From contig CAWGTF010000013.1 in assembly GCA_963825425.1 (NCBI GenBank), positions 62,001-126,000 of the forward strand: DNA of 64,000 nucleotides, in the 5' to 3' direction. The notes beneath the pieces are model-generated. The model had not been told where the DNA came from. It saw nothing but the letters and a program-made list of their open reading frames with translations, and did no database searches. Shown in pieces: positions 29,612-39,311 of this stretch (positions are counted from its first letter, which is position 1; every line of letters begins with the position of its first letter). Origin of the DNA: PALSA-607 sp963825425. Its GTDB lineage: Bacteria; Actinomycetota; Actinomycetes; Acidothermales; Acidothermaceae. The position numbers and the translations under genes were made by a program.

Positions 29612-30724
29612 GTGGCTAGCCAGCCTCCGGCAGCGAGTCGCACACCGTCGGGCGGCGCCTCGCGGGCGCCCGCGATGACCGACGTTGCGCAGCTGGCTGG
29701 AGTCTCTCACCAGACGGTGTCGCGTGTCATCAACAAGCACCCCAGCGTCACGGCGACGACCCGCACCCGGGTGCTCGCCGCCATCGAGGAGTTGGGCTAC
29801 CGCCGCAACAGTGCAGCCCGGACGCTGGTCACCGGAAAGTCGCAGACGTTGGGCGTCGTCACCCTGAACAGCGCGCTGTACGGCCCAGCGTCGACTTTGT
29901 ACGGCATCGAACAGGCGGCACTCGAATCGCAATACTTCATCACCGTTGCGAGCCTGCGATCCACCGATCGCCCTGCGGTCCGGCAAGCCATCGGCCGACT
30001 GGTCGACCAGGGGGTCGAGGGAGTCGTGGTCATCGCGCCGCTCGACTCGTTGGCTCAAGCACTCGCGAGCCTGCCGCCCGGATTGCCGGTGGTGGCGGTC
30101 GAGGGTGACGCGGCCGCCGACATCGACGTCGTCACGGTTGACCAGCACGCCGGCGCACAGGCGGCCACCCAACACCTTCTGGACCTGGGCCACCCGACCG
30201 TGTGGCACGTCTCGGGGCCAAGCGACTGGCTCGAAGCCCAGCACCGCACGATCGGCTGGCGGGCCACCCTCGAGCGCGCCGGAGTCGAGGCGCCCCCGCC
30301 GCTACGCGGCGACTGGAGCGCGCGCTCCGGCTTCGAAGCCGGCCGGGTGCTCGCCCGCATGCCCGACGTCACTGCCGTCTTCGTCGCCAACGACTCGATG
30401 GCGGTTGGCGTCTTGCGCGCGTTCCACGAACGTGGCCGCGACGTGCCCGGCGACGTGAGCGTCGTCGGATTCGACGATGTGCCAGAATCCGCCTACTTCA
30501 ACCCGCCGCTGACCACGATCCGGCAGGACTTCGGCGAGGTCGGGCGCCGCAGCCTCGCGTTGTTGGTCGACCAGATCGAGTCGGGTGCACGCGCAGCGCA
30601 ACGCCAGGTCGTCGAAGCCACCCTCATCGTTCGTGACAGCACCGGCCCGGCCAGCACCGCAAGCACGGCAAAGCCCGGACACAACCCCCAGCGGAAACCA
30701 CCGACGAAAGCGCGGCCGCACTGA
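29612..30724 (+). CDS. LacI-family regulator of the arabinose genes
   Basis: Intact, 370 residues, GTG start. The LacI helix-turn-helix MTDVAQLAGVSHQTVSRVIN lies at residues 22-41 after a short Ser/Pro-rich extension. The sensor domain ends with the typical FDDVPESAYFNPPLTTI and IVRDSTGPA. Its TGA overlaps the araB ATG (TGATG), so it is the first gene of an operon with araB and araD and probably responds to L-arabinose or a phosphorylated intermediate (inference). Confidence 0.93.
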   Translation: MASQPPAASRTPSGGASRAPAMTDVAQLAGVSHQTVSRVINKHPSVTATTRTRVLAAIEELGYRRNSAARTLVTGKSQTLGVVTLNSALYGPASTLYGIEQAALESQYFITVASLRSTDRPAVRQAIGRLVDQGVEGVVVIAPLDSLAQALASLPPGLPVVAVEGDAAADIDVVTVDQHAGAQAATQHLLDLGHPTVWHVSGPSDWLEAQHRTIGWRATLERAGVEAPPPLRGDWSARSGFEAGRVLARMPDVTAVFVANDSMAVGVLRAFHERGRDVPGDVSVVGFDDVPESAYFNPPLTTIRQDFGEVGRRSLALLVDQIESGARAAQRQVVEATLIVRDSTGPASTASTAKPGHNPQRKPPTKARPH

Positions 30725-32436
30725 TGCCCAACGAGACCTCAGCCGACGTGCACAATGAGCATGTGAGCGATAACAGAGACCAGTACGTGGTCGGGAGTCG
30801 ACTACGGCACGCTGTCGGGGCGCGCGTTGGTGGTGCGGGTGTCCGACGGCGCAGAGCTGGGCAGCGCGGTCCACACCTACGCACACGGCGTCATGGACCG
30901 AACGCTTGCGGCAACAGGTGCCCCGCTGCCGCCCAACTGGGCGTTGCAGGATCCGCAGGACTACATCGACGTGCTTCGCGACGCGGTGCCGAAGGCGATC
31001 TCAGCCAGCGGCGTTGCGCCGGCGCAGGTGATCGGGATTGCGACCGACTTCACCGCGTGCACGGTGTTGCCGGTGCTCTCCGACGGCACGCCACTGTGCC
31101 GCGACGATCGGTTCCGTGACCGGCCCCACGCCTACGTGAAGCTGTGGAAGCACCACGCAGCGCAGTCGCATGCCGAGCGCATCAACGTCACTGCGGCGGC
31201 CCGCGGGGAGAGCTTGGCTGCCACGTTATGGCGGGCGCATCTCATCGGAGTGGGAGTTCGCCAAAGGCCTGCAGTTGCTCGAAGAAGACCCCGAGATCTA
31301 TGCCGCGACGCAGCGCTGGATCGAAGCTGCTGACTGGATCGTCTGGCAGTTGTGCGGCAAGGAGACCCGCAATGTCTGCACGGCGGGTTACAAAGGCATC
31401 TATCAGGACGGCGGTTGGCCGAGCAGTGATTTCCTCGCCGCGCTGAATCCCGGCTTTGCCGGACTTCGCGCACGACAAGCTGGAGTTTCCGCTCTCTCCG
31501 TTAGGCGGTCGGGCGGGCAGCCTGACCGCGGAGGCAGCCGCCTGGACCGGCCTTCCGGAGGGCATTGCGGTGGCGGTCGGAAACGTCGACGCGCACGTCA
31601 CGGCACCCGCGGCCAAAGCGACATTGCCGGGTCAGATGCTCGCGGTCATGGGTACCTCGACGTGCCACGTGATGAACGGTGATCGGCTCGCCGAGGTACC
31701 CGGAATGTGTGGCGTCGTCGAGAACGGGATCGTGGAAGGACTGTGGGGATACGAAGCCGGTCAGAGCGGGGTTGGGGACATCTTCGCCTGGTTCGTCGAC
31801 AACTCACTTCCCGCGGAGTACGTCGCACGTGCAGAGGCACTCGGCATGGACGCGCATGAATACCTCAGCTCCATCTGCGCCGCAGCAACGGGTGGGCGCA
31901 CACGGTCTGGTCGCACTCGACTGGGAGAGTGGCAACCGATCGGTGCTCGTCGACCACTCGCTGTCCGGAGTCATCGTCGGTCTCACCCTGTCGACCAAAC
32001 CGGAGGACATCTACCGGGCACTGGTCGAGGCCACCGCCTTTGGCACCCGCAAGATCATCGAAACGTTCGAGGAGGCCGGCGTGCCCTGCGAGGAGTTCGT
32101 CGTCGCCGGCGGACTGCTCAAGAATGCGTTCGTGATGCAGGTGTACGCCGACGTGACCGGCAAGGCGATGTCACTGCTCGATTCTGAGCACGGGCCCGGC
32201 GCTTGGTTCGGCGATCCACGCCGCGGTCGCCGCCGGCGCATATCCCGACGTCACAACGGCGTCGGCATCGATGGGCCGGGCGCTGCACAACGCCTACCTG
32301 CCCGATGCCGCCAACCACGAGATCTACAACCGCCTCTACGCCGAGTACTCGCAGTTGCACGACTACTTCGGCCGCGGCATCAACGACGTGCTGCACCGGT
32401 TGCACGACCTGCGCATCGAAGCGAGCGCGCCGTGAC
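30724..32436 (+). CDS. araB: L-ribulokinase (frameshifted)
   Basis: FGGY-family kinase phosphorylating L-ribulose. After removing an extra G in the GGG at 30793-30795 the N-terminus reads QYVVGVDYGTLSGRALVVRV. Further family segments are GIATDFTACTVLP, AVGNVDAHVTAPAAK, MGTSTCHVMN and EFVVAGGLLKNAFVMQ. Other frame changes lie near 31225, 31465, 31890 and 32205; joined length is about 565 residues, as expected. The ATG at 30724 overlaps the regulator's stop, but an in-frame GTG at 30763 (MSDNRDQYVVG) is the likelier start by homology. The stop overlaps the araD GTG (GTGA). Confidence 0.94.
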
Positions 32437-33119
32437 GGCACCGCCGTCGTCGACCGTGCCGGATCCGTTCGTCGGTCGCGCAGCTGCACGCGGAACTTCT
32501 GCGCTGGGGCCTCGTCGTCTGGACCGCCGGCAACGTCTCAGCTCGGGTTCCGGACGAGGACCTGTTCGTCATCAAACCCAGCGGCGTCAGCTACGACGAG
32601 CTCACGCCGGAGAGCATGATCGTGTGCGACCTCGACGGCCGAGTCGTCGACGGTCACCACTCGCCGTCCAGTGACACAGCAGCGCACGCGTACGTCTATC
32701 GCGCCATGCCTGACGTCGGCGGCATCGTCCACACGCATTCGACCTACGCCACTGCGTGGGCCGCGCGGGGCGAGGCGATTCCGTGCGTACTCACCGCGAT
32801 GGCCGACGAGTTCGGCGGCGAGATCCCGGTCGGACCCTTCGCGCTGATCGGCAACGACGACATCGGCCGCGGCATCGTCGAGACGCTGCGCGGACACCGG
32901 TCGCCGGCGGTCCTGATGCGCAACCACGGCGTCTTCACCATCGGACCGGACGCGACCGCAGCAGTGAAGGCGGCGGTCATGTGCGAGGACGTCGCGCGAA
33001 CCGTGCACCTCGCACGTGCACTCGGTGAACCCTTGAAGATCGAGCCGGCCGACATCGACCGCCTCTACGACCGCTACCACAACGTGTACGGCCAGCGTGG
33101 GTCTACGAGCCAGCGCTAA
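32433..33119 (+). CDS. araD: L-ribulose-5-phosphate 4-epimerase (frameshifted near N-terminus)
   Basis: Class II aldolase-fold epimerase giving D-xylulose-5-phosphate for the pentose phosphate pathway. Substrate- and zinc-binding motifs are GNVSARVPDEDLFVIKPSG, HSPSSDTAAHAYVYR, HTHSTYATAWA and MRNHGVFTIG. One frame change near 32475 separates the first 15 or so residues. About 228 residues. It closes the operon; two strong hairpins follow. No arabinose isomerase gene (araA), which usually accompanies araB and araD, is present. Confidence 0.95.
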
Positions 33120-33141
33120 CCCGACGCTCCCCGCACAGAGG

Positions 33142-33176
33142 GTGGATTTGCTGCCCCTGGAGGGCGGTAGATCCAC
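33142..33176 (+). terminator. Hairpin downstream of araD
   Basis: GTGGATTTGCTGCCC (33142-33156) pairs along its whole length, with a few G-T wobbles, to GGGCGGTAGATCCAC (33162-33176) across a five-base loop. It lies 22 bases after the araD stop and has no T-tract. Confidence 0.55.
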
Positions 33177-33209
33177 ACGATTTGGCCGGACGGCGGGTGC
33201 GTCAACGTC

Positions 33210-33248
33210 GGTGAGGGCGCCGGGGTCATTGATCCCGGCGCCCTCACC
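33210..33248. terminator. Perfect 15-bp bidirectional terminator hairpin
   Basis: GGTGAGGGCGCCGGG (33210-33224) and CCCGGCGCCCTCACC (33234-33248) form an uninterrupted 15-bp stem with a nine-base loop between convergent araD and rdgB units. No U-run follows on either strand, typical of actinobacterial terminators. Confidence 0.7.
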
Positions 33249-33402
33249 GCGTTCTCGGTGCGATCCCCCGTAGCGAGCGCGCCCATGCTGCGGTTCGCAC
33301 CGACTGGCGGTCGCCCCCCACGTCGGCCGTCACGAGAAAGAGCAGCGAGTCGGCCCGCTGATACGTCGTCCGGAAAGATTCTTTCTTGGCCGACGCGAGC
33401 AC
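33244..33402 (-). CDS. Possible small protein downstream of rdgB
   Basis: A 52-residue frame starts at a GTG 14 bases after the rdgB stop (MLASAKKESFRTTYQRADSL) and ends inside the terminator stem. It has a mixed, protein-like composition rather than the arginine-rich look of shadow frames, but no family is recognised and no clear ribosome-binding site is seen. It could be non-coding. Confidence 0.25.
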   Translation of the reverse strand: MLASAKKESFRTTYQRADSLLFLVTADVGGDRQSVRTAAWARSLRGIAPRTR

Positions 33403-33415
33403 GCGGTCAGCGAGC

Positions 33416-34047
33416 TCAGCCCGACGACCAGATCTCGTGCAGTCTCGCTGCCAAGGCTCGAAACGCGACACCGCGGTGGCTGATCGCGTCCTTCTCGTCA
33501 GGGTCGAGTTCCGCCGTGGTTCGCGAGCCGCCGGTCGGGCACGAAGATCGGGTCGTAGCCGAAGCCGTTGGTACCTCGCGGCGCTCGGGTGACAGTGCCC
33601 GTCAGCTGCCCGCGGACTACGACCTCCGCACCATCGGGAAAGACGGCAGCTGCCGCGCACTCGAATGACGCGCCGCGACGGTCGTCGGGAACGTCGGCGA
33701 TCTGCGCCAGCACCAGCTGCAGATTGGCTTCGTCGCCAAGGCCGCCGGACCACCGCGCCGAGAGCACGCCCGGCATGCCAGCCAGCGCATCGACCGCTAG
33801 ACCTGAGTCGTCAGCAACGGCCGTTAACCCCGTGGCGGCAGCAACGGCGTGCGCCTTCAGCAACGCGTTGGCCTCGAACGTCGCGCCGGTCTCGGGCACG
33901 TCGGGCAGGTCGGGATACGCATCGAGCCCGATCAGCTCGACAGACTCGAGCCCGGCCGGCCAGCAAGATGCGGCGAAGTTCGATCACCTTGTGCGCGTTA
34001 CGAGTGGCGAGCACCACTCGACGTCCGGGAACGCTACCTCTAGTCAT
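33416..34047 (-). CDS. rdgB: RdgB/HAM1 XTP/dITP diphosphatase (frameshifted)
   Basis: House-cleaning pyrophosphatase that removes non-canonical purine triphosphates such as dITP and XTP. The N-terminal VVLATRNAHKVIELRRIL, central VADDSGLAVDALAGMPGVLS and GTNGFGYDPIFVPD are signature motifs. Frame changes lie near 33950 and 33525; the repaired end reads HRGVAFRALAARLHEIWSSG with a TGA at 33416-33418. Its ATG overlaps the rph stop (ATGA). Confidence 0.93.
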
Positions 34048-34775
34048 AACGCGGCCAGGGCCGCTCTCTGCAGAGCATCGAGGCTCGCGCAGCCGCCGAC
34101 CGCGAGATCGAGCAGCGCATCTATTTCCGCTCTGCGCAACGGTGTGCGCTCGGCAGTGCCCTGCACCTCGATGAACTCGCCGTCGCCGGTGACCACGACG
34201 TTCATGTCCGTCTCGGCGCGCACGTCCTCTTCGTAGTTCAGATCGAGCCGGGGCTCGCCGTCGATCACGCCGACGCTGACCGCCGAGACCGAACGAATGA
34301 GCGGCTCGCCCGGCATCTTCCCGTTCTTGCGCAGCCAGTCGATCGCGTCGTGCATCGCCACGTAGGCCCCGGTGATCGCGGCAGTTCTGGTGCCGCCGTC
34401 GGCCTGCAGGACATCGCAGTCGAGTTGGATCGTCGCCTCACCCAGGGCCTTGTAGTCGATGCAGGCCCGCAGTGCGCGCCCGACAAGCCGCGAGATCTCC
34501 TGCGTGCGGCCACCGAGTCGACCCTTCACCGACTCACGTTCGTTGCGTGTCGTCGTTGCTCGCGGAAGCATCGCGTACTCGCCAGTCACCCAGCCAAGGC
34601 CGCTGCCCTTGCGCCATCGCGGCACGCCCTCGGCGGCACTCGCTGCGCACAGCACGCGGGTTCGGCCGAACTCGACGAGCACGGAGCCTTCGGCGTGGTC
34701 GAGCCAATGACGCGTGATGGTCACTGGTCGGAGTTCATCGTTCGCGCGGCCGTCAAGGCGGCTGGTGGGAGGCAT
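34044..34775 (-). CDS. rph: Ribonuclease PH
   Basis: Phosphorolytic 3'-5' exoribonuclease that trims tRNA precursors. Intact, 243 residues from the ATG at 34775 (MPPTSRLDGRANDELRPV); a further ATG ten codons upstream adds no conserved sequence. Family motifs are KGSGLGWVTGEYAMLPRAT, GRTQEISRLVGRALR, LDCDVLQADGGTRTAAITG and DLNYEEDVRAETDMN. It lies between the MBL-fold gene and rdgB, as in mycobacteria. Confidence 0.96.
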   Translation of the reverse strand: MPPTSRLDGRANDELRPVTITRHWLDHAEGSVLVEFGRTRVLCAASAAEGVPRWRKGSGLGWVTGEYAMLPRATTTRNERESVKGRLGGRTQEISRLVGRALRACIDYKALGEATIQLDCDVLQADGGTRTAAITGAYVAMHDAIDWLRKNGKMPGEPLIRSVSAVSVGVIDGEPRLDLNYEEDVRAETDMNVVVTGDGEFIEVQGTAERTPLRRAEIDALLDLAVGGCASLDALQRAALAAL

Positions 34776-34808
34776 GCGTTTGACCCTATCCGGCACGCCT
34801 GGCACCTC

Positions 34809-35540
34809 TTACAGGTCGTACACAGCTCCCGGTTGAGCCAGCGTCGTCGATCCGACGAACATCTCGCGCGCCGCGGCAAGTGCGGCCGCCGAATCGTCCC
34901 ACGGCGCAACGTGGGTGACGACGAGCTGGCCGACTTCGGCATCGGCGGCCAATTGGCCACCTTCGATGCCGCGCAAGTGCAACGCCGGCGGCTGCCCCTC
35001 CGCAAAGCCGGCCTCGGCCAGCAGCAGATCAGCGCCCATCGCGAAGCCCGCGAGCGCGTCGAAGGGGCCGGTGTCTGCGGTGTAGACGAGCGATTTTCCC
35101 CCTGCAGTAAGGCGAATCGCGTGAGTCTCGACTGGGTGCGCGGTGCGAATGAGCTTGACGTCGAATGGCCCGATCGCACCGTCGCGCGGGTCCTCGAATG
35201 CGTAGATGTCATCGAGCTCGGACGCCGGGACGCCGAACGCTCCTGCAATGCGGCCGCGTTCGGTGACCGGCGCCATGACGGGGAGTACCCGCACCTCGGC
35301 GTCGCGCGGATGGCGTCTCACGTGCGCCAGCGGAACGAGATCGAGCCAGTGATCGCCGTGCAGATGGCTCAAGTAGATCGCGTCGATGTCATTGGGGTTG
35401 AGGAACCGCTGCAGAGGACCCAGCGATCCGTTGCCGAGGTCGAGCAAGAGCCGGAACCCGTCATGCTCGACGAGGTAACACGAGCATGAGGATTCGGGTC
35501 CAGGGTGGCTTCCCGAGCAGCCGACAACGGTTAGTCGCAT
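34809..35540 (-). CDS. MBL-fold phosphodiesterase, Rv1339-like
   Basis: Metallo-beta-lactamase-fold hydrolase. The metal motif HLHGDHWLD (HxHxDH) is present after an N-terminal VVGCSGSHPGPESSCSCYLV segment, with later metal-ligand regions HPVETHAIRL, YTADTGP and VVTHVAPWDD. Intact; I choose the ATG at 35540 (MRLTVVGCSG) because the 32 in-frame codons upstream lack conservation and overlap murI. The gene order murI, this gene, rph, rdgB equals that of M. tuberculosis Rv1338-Rv1341, where Rv1339 has been reported as an atypical cyclic-AMP phosphodiesterase; the same role is likely but inferred. Confidence 0.88.
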   Translation of the reverse strand: MRLTVVGCSGSHPGPESSCSCYLVEHDGFRLLLDLGNGSLGPLQRFLNPNDIDAIYLSHLHGDHWLDLVPLAHVRRHPRDAEVRVLPVMAPVTERGRIAGAFGVPASELDDIYAFEDPRDGAIGPFDVKLIRTAHPVETHAIRLTAGGKSLVYTADTGPFDALAGFAMGADLLLAEAGFAEGQPPALHLRGIEGGQLAADAEVGQLVVTHVAPWDDSAAALAAAREMFVGSTTLAQPGAVYDL

Positions 35541-35550
35541 GACAGTATTG

Positions 35551-36366
35551 TCAGATGCCTTCGACGCTGCGGATCTCGGGGCCCAGGAAACGGCGGCCGA
35601 GTGCGAAGAACGCGTCGGCGTCGCCGGTGGCAGCAAAGGAGTGCCGAGGCGGCGGCGCGGCCTCGGACCGTGACAGCCCGTGCCGGATCAGCGTTCGATA
35701 GACGTCGCGCGCGGTCTCGTCGGCACTGTTGACCAGCATGACGTCGTCGCCGACCACGAGGCTGAGGGCACCCGCCAGGAACGGGTAGTGCGTGCAGCCC
35801 AACACAAGGGTGTCGCAGCCGCGCTCGACGATCGGTGCGAGGTACTCCTTCGCGCAACCGAGCAACTCGTCGCTCATGGTGATGCCGGCTTCGACGAACT
35901 CGACGAACCTCGGGCACGCTGCGGTCGTCAGGTCGATCTGTGGCGCGGCCGCGAACGCGTCTTCGTACGCCATGCTGGTGATCGTCGCGTGCGTCCCGAT
36001 GACGCCGACCCGCCCGTTTCGGGTCGCGCTCACGGCCTTGCGCACCGCGGGCTGAATGACCTCGACGACCGGGACGTCGTAGCGCTCGCGCGCGTCGCGC
36101 AACATGGCGGACGACGCCGAGTTACACGCGATCACCAGCATCTTCACGCCGTGGTCGACCATCTGGTCGAGCACCCTCAACGTGCACTCGCGGACCTCGG
36201 CGATCGACTTGGGACCATACGGAAAGTTCGCGGTGTCGGCGACGTAGTACAACGGCTCGTGCGGCAGCAGGTCGAGCATTGCGCGCGCGACGGTCAGACC
36301 GCCCACGCCGCTGTCGAAGACCCCGATCGGCGCATCGTCGCGCAGCACGTCGGCAGCAGTCGTCAC
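35551..36366 (-). CDS. murI: Glutamate racemase
   Basis: Makes D-glutamate for peptidoglycan. Intact, 271 residues. GVFDSGVGGLTVARAM starts the fold; the two catalytic cysteines are in VIACNSASS and LGCTHYPFL; YYVADTANFPYGPKS is also conserved. It lies ten bases upstream of the MBL-fold gene. Confidence 0.96.
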   Translation of the reverse strand: MTTAADVLRDDAPIGVFDSGVGGLTVARAMLDLLPHEPLYYVADTANFPYGPKSIAEVRECTLRVLDQMVDHGVKMLVIACNSASSAMLRDARERYDVPVVEVIQPAVRKAVSATRNGRVGVIGTHATITSMAYEDAFAAAPQIDLTTAACPRFVEFVEAGITMSDELLGCAKEYLAPIVERGCDTLVLGCTHYPFLAGALSLVVGDDVMLVNSADETARDVYRTLIRHGLSRSEAAPPPRHSFAATGDADAFFALGRRFLGPEIRSVEGI

Positions 36367-36401
36367 GGCGGCCAGCCTACCGACGTCCGACCCAAGCAGG
36401 C

Positions 36402-37314
36402 ATGATGGCGGGCATGTCGCGAAGGCTGGTTCTGATCGGCGCTCCCACTAGCGCGGGCAGCTACGCCCCTGGTCAGGAGGCGGCGCCGCGCGTGTTGCGC
36501 GAGCTCGGACTGGTCGACGCACTGCGCGCGGCGGGTCGCGACGTCGCCGACGCCGGCGACGGCCCGCTGCAGGTGTGGCGGCCCGACCGCGAGAACCCTC
36601 GAGCCATGAACCTGACCGCGGTCGTCGAGGCGGTGCACGCAGTCGCGAGCGCGGTCGCCGAGGCCATGAACGCGGACGCCGATGTGCTGGTGATCGGCGG
36701 AAACTGCACGGTCGCGTTGGGCGTGATGTCCGCGCTCACCGGGGAGCCGCCGGCGGGCTTGCTCTACCTCGACCGGCCACTTCGACCTCAACACCCCGCA
36801 CAGCACGACCGACGGGGCGCTCGACTGGATGGGAATGGCGCACGCGCTCGACCTGCCAGGCGCCGCACCCGAACTCGCGAACGCGTTCGATCGCACGCCG
36901 TTGCTGACACCGGCGGACGTGTGGTTCGCAGGCATCGATCCGTCAGCGGCCACCGCCTTCGAACACGAGCAAGCAGACCAGCTAGAGCTGCACTGGTGTT
37001 CAAGCGCTGATCTCACCCGCCAACCCGCGGTCGTGGCGGCAGACGCGCTGGAGTACCTACCCGCAGGACCACTCGCCGTCCATGTCGATGTTGATGTCCT
37101 CGACTTCATCGACGCGCCGCTGTCCGAAAACACTGACGGTCGCAACACGGGTCCGTCGCTGGCCAGTTTGACGCAGGTACTCGAGCTCGCCTGCCACGAT
37201 CCGCGGTTCCGAGCACTGTCGATCGGCGAACTCAACCCCGCCCGTGCCGCCGGCGAACCAGACGCGTTGCTCCGATTCATCGCCGCGCTCGCGACCGCGC
37301 TGCGGGCGAATTGA
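36402..37314 (+). CDS. Arginase-family (ureohydrolase) protein (frameshifted)
   Basis: Member of the arginase/agmatinase fold, about 300 residues. Two of the three metal motifs are standard: DGHFDLNTP (DxHxD) and HVDVDVLDF (DxDxxD). The first, normally GGDHS, reads GGNCTVALG, so the histidine metal ligand is replaced by cysteine. A histidine-poor first motif is typical of a branch of unstudied actinobacterial homologues and leaves the substrate open. One frame change near 36770. Start at 36402, 36405 or 36414 (adjacent ATGs). It is divergent from murI by 35 bases. Confidence 0.82.
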
Positions 37315-37321
37315 GTCCGAA

Positions 37322-37630
37322 CTAGGGAACGCGGACGTCGCGGTGCTCTGCGGCGAGCTGGAGCTCTTCCTCGGTCAAGTCCGCCACCTTGGCCGGAGTG
37401 ACGAGCGTCCAGTGATTTCCGACCGGGCAGCGTTGGTATCTCCACCAACCCAGGCGGACGGACTTCAACGACACGCCCGGAATCCAGATGGTCGTGAACA
37501 AGTGCCCACTGCGGCAGCGCACGATGGTGTTGCTGCCAAGCAGGTAACCACGACGGCGCGACAGCACGGCCATCTCCGCACCAAGCCCGGAGACGGCGAC
37601 AGCCGCAACCACCTTGCGACGAGTACGCAT
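37322..37630 (-). CDS. Conserved small hypothetical protein
   Basis: Intact, 102 residues. A basic N-terminus and a short hydrophobic stretch (VVAAVAVSGLGAEMAVL) precede a conserved core VRCRSGHLFTTIWIPGVSL and RYQRCPVGNHW with two well-spaced cysteines and histidines, suggestive of a small metal-binding or rubredoxin-like fold. Homologous short proteins are common in actinobacteria; no function is known to me. Its stop lies eight bases from the arginase-like gene's stop. Confidence 0.65.
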   Translation of the reverse strand: MRTRRKVVAAVAVSGLGAEMAVLSRRRGYLLGSNTIVRCRSGHLFTTIWIPGVSLKSVRLGWWRYQRCPVGNHWTLVTPAKVADLTEEELQLAAEHRDVRVP

Positions 37631-37646
37631 ACCACCAACCGTACGA

Positions 37647-39224
37647 CTACTGGCTGCCGAAAGCGTTGTGGAGCACGTCGACGTATTGGCCGTACCCGTC
37701 CGGGCTCGCCCACTGCGTCGCCGACTCGATGTTCGACCCGTCGACCCACTCGTTCCACGTGGTTACCAGCTCGAACTGCTTGTTCGACGCCTTCATCGCC
37801 TGCACCGCAGCACTGAAGGCGCTCACTGATCGGGCCAGTTGCATGACATTGCCCTTGTGCCAGAACCCTGGCGACACCGAGTACGACGTCGGGGTGACCT
37901 CGGTCTGGGTCGCCGGGGCGTACTCGTGCCACGCGTCCGGCTGGTTCGGGCAGGTCAGATAGTTCTGCGCGAAGAACTCCTTCTGCACGACGTACCACTG
38001 GTGGTTGGCATTTGCGGCCGCCCACCGGGCCAGCATCGAACAGCCGTCGTTCGCGTCCGGCCAGACGAAGATGACCGGCTTCCCGTTGATATGCAGGAAG
38101 TTCGGGTCGTTCGCGTAGGTGGTGTAGAGGTAGGCGAGGTCAGACTGGATCGCAGCAACGGTCGGGTTGCCCTGGCCCTCGAGCTCGTAATAGACCGACC
38201 ACTTGAACGGGGTGCCGTGCGCGGCCGCAAGGTCGAGCGACAACCGCTTGCTGAACACCTCGCTCTGGCCTTCCCAGGAGAAGATCGCGCCGCCCAGCCC
38301 GGCGTAACGCATCTCGGTCAGTTGTCGTGCGATCTCGGCCGTGTTTGATGTGTCGTACTGGCCGTCACTGGGCGTGAAGTTGCTGCCCGGGCCGCTCCAG
38401 CCCGCCGGGTACCACGGGTAGTAGAACGTCAGCCGAAGCGACGGCACCGCAACGGGAACGGGCGCCCCGGCCACCGTCACGTTCACCGCCGCACTACGGG
38501 CGGCCGGGAACTGGGCGTTGCCCGGCCAGAAGAGGCTCCACGACCGTGACGTCGTCAGCCCTACCGCGTACGCGTTCGCGCCCCCGGCACCGTTGGTGAT
38601 GACTGATCCGGCGTTCGTCCAGACCCCGTTCACCAATTGCTGCAAATACACGCGACCGCCCGGCAGCGGTGCACCGGTAGCCGCCAAGGTCAGGCGGCCA
38701 CTAAACAACACGGTGCCGCCGATGCCGATCGACGTCAGGCTCGTGTCCATGCTGAGCTGCGTCGCCCCAGCGGTGCTCACCGGTGGTGCGGCAACGTTGA
38801 CGACGATGGCAGCCGAGCGGGACGCCGCGAACTGGGCGTTGCCGGGCCAGTACAGGGCCCACGACCGCGAGACCGACAGGCCGACGGCGTAGCCGGTAAC
38901 GCCGCCCGCACCGTTGGTCACGACGGATCCGGCATTGGTCCAGACACCGTTGACCGACTGCTGGAGGTAGACCCGGCCACCGGGCAGCGGCGCGTTATCG
39001 GCGGCGCGAACCAGCTTGCCGTAGATCCCCACGGAGCCGCCGTACGCGATGCTTTGGGTGCCCTCGTTCGTGGTGATCGCGGTCGCAGTCGCGGCGGTGG
39101 CGGCCGCTGGCGTAACGGACAGTGCAGCCGAAGTCGTTACCGACAGTGGCGACACCACGACGACGGCGGCGGTAGCAAGGGCAGCAGTGGCGATCCGGCG
39201 AAGCCGGAAGGACGAAATGGGCAT
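37647..39224 (-). CDS. Secreted protein: two Ig-like repeats plus GH99/WbsX-like domain
   Basis: Intact, 525 residues from the ATG at 39224. A signal peptide (about 1-35) is followed by two near-identical beta-sandwich repeats of about 95 residues, each with LPGGRVYLQQ, VNGVWTNAGSV, TNGAGG and a WPGNAQF segment. The C-terminal 300 residues match GH99/WbsX-like glycosidase folds: RLTFYYPWYPAGWSGP at the start, FKWSVYYELEGQGNP, GKPVIFVWPDAN, and VTTWNEWVDGSNIESATQW with the acidic pair expected at the active site. Enzymes of this clan act on mannan-type or cell-surface glycans; the substrate here is unknown. It lies where mycobacteria carry a rhomboid gene. Confidence 0.78.
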   Translation of the reverse strand: MPISSFRLRRIATAALATAAVVVVSPLSVTTSAALSVTPAAATAATATAITTNEGTQSIAYGGSVGIYGKLVRAADNAPLPGGRVYLQQSVNGVWTNAGSVVTNGAGGVTGYAVGLSVSRSWALYWPGNAQFAASRSAAIVVNVAAPPVSTAGATQLSMDTSLTSIGIGGTVLFSGRLTLAATGAPLPGGRVYLQQLVNGVWTNAGSVITNGAGGANAYAVGLTTSRSWSLFWPGNAQFPAARSAAVNVTVAGAPVPVAVPSLRLTFYYPWYPAGWSGPGSNFTPSDGQYDTSNTAEIARQLTEMRYAGLGGAIFSWEGQSEVFSKRLSLDLAAAHGTPFKWSVYYELEGQGNPTVAAIQSDLAYLYTTYANDPNFLHINGKPVIFVWPDANDGCSMLARWAAANANHQWYVVQKEFFAQNYLTCPNQPDAWHEYAPATQTEVTPTSYSVSPGFWHKGNVMQLARSVSAFSAAVQAMKASNKQFELVTTWNEWVDGSNIESATQWASPDGYGQYVDVLHNAFGSQ

Positions 39225-39311
39225 ACCTACATTATGTGGGCGGTGACCCGGCTCACGGGTACGGCCGTTCGGGCACATCTTGGCGTGTCGGCCGCTGAGC
39301 CCGCCCAAACT

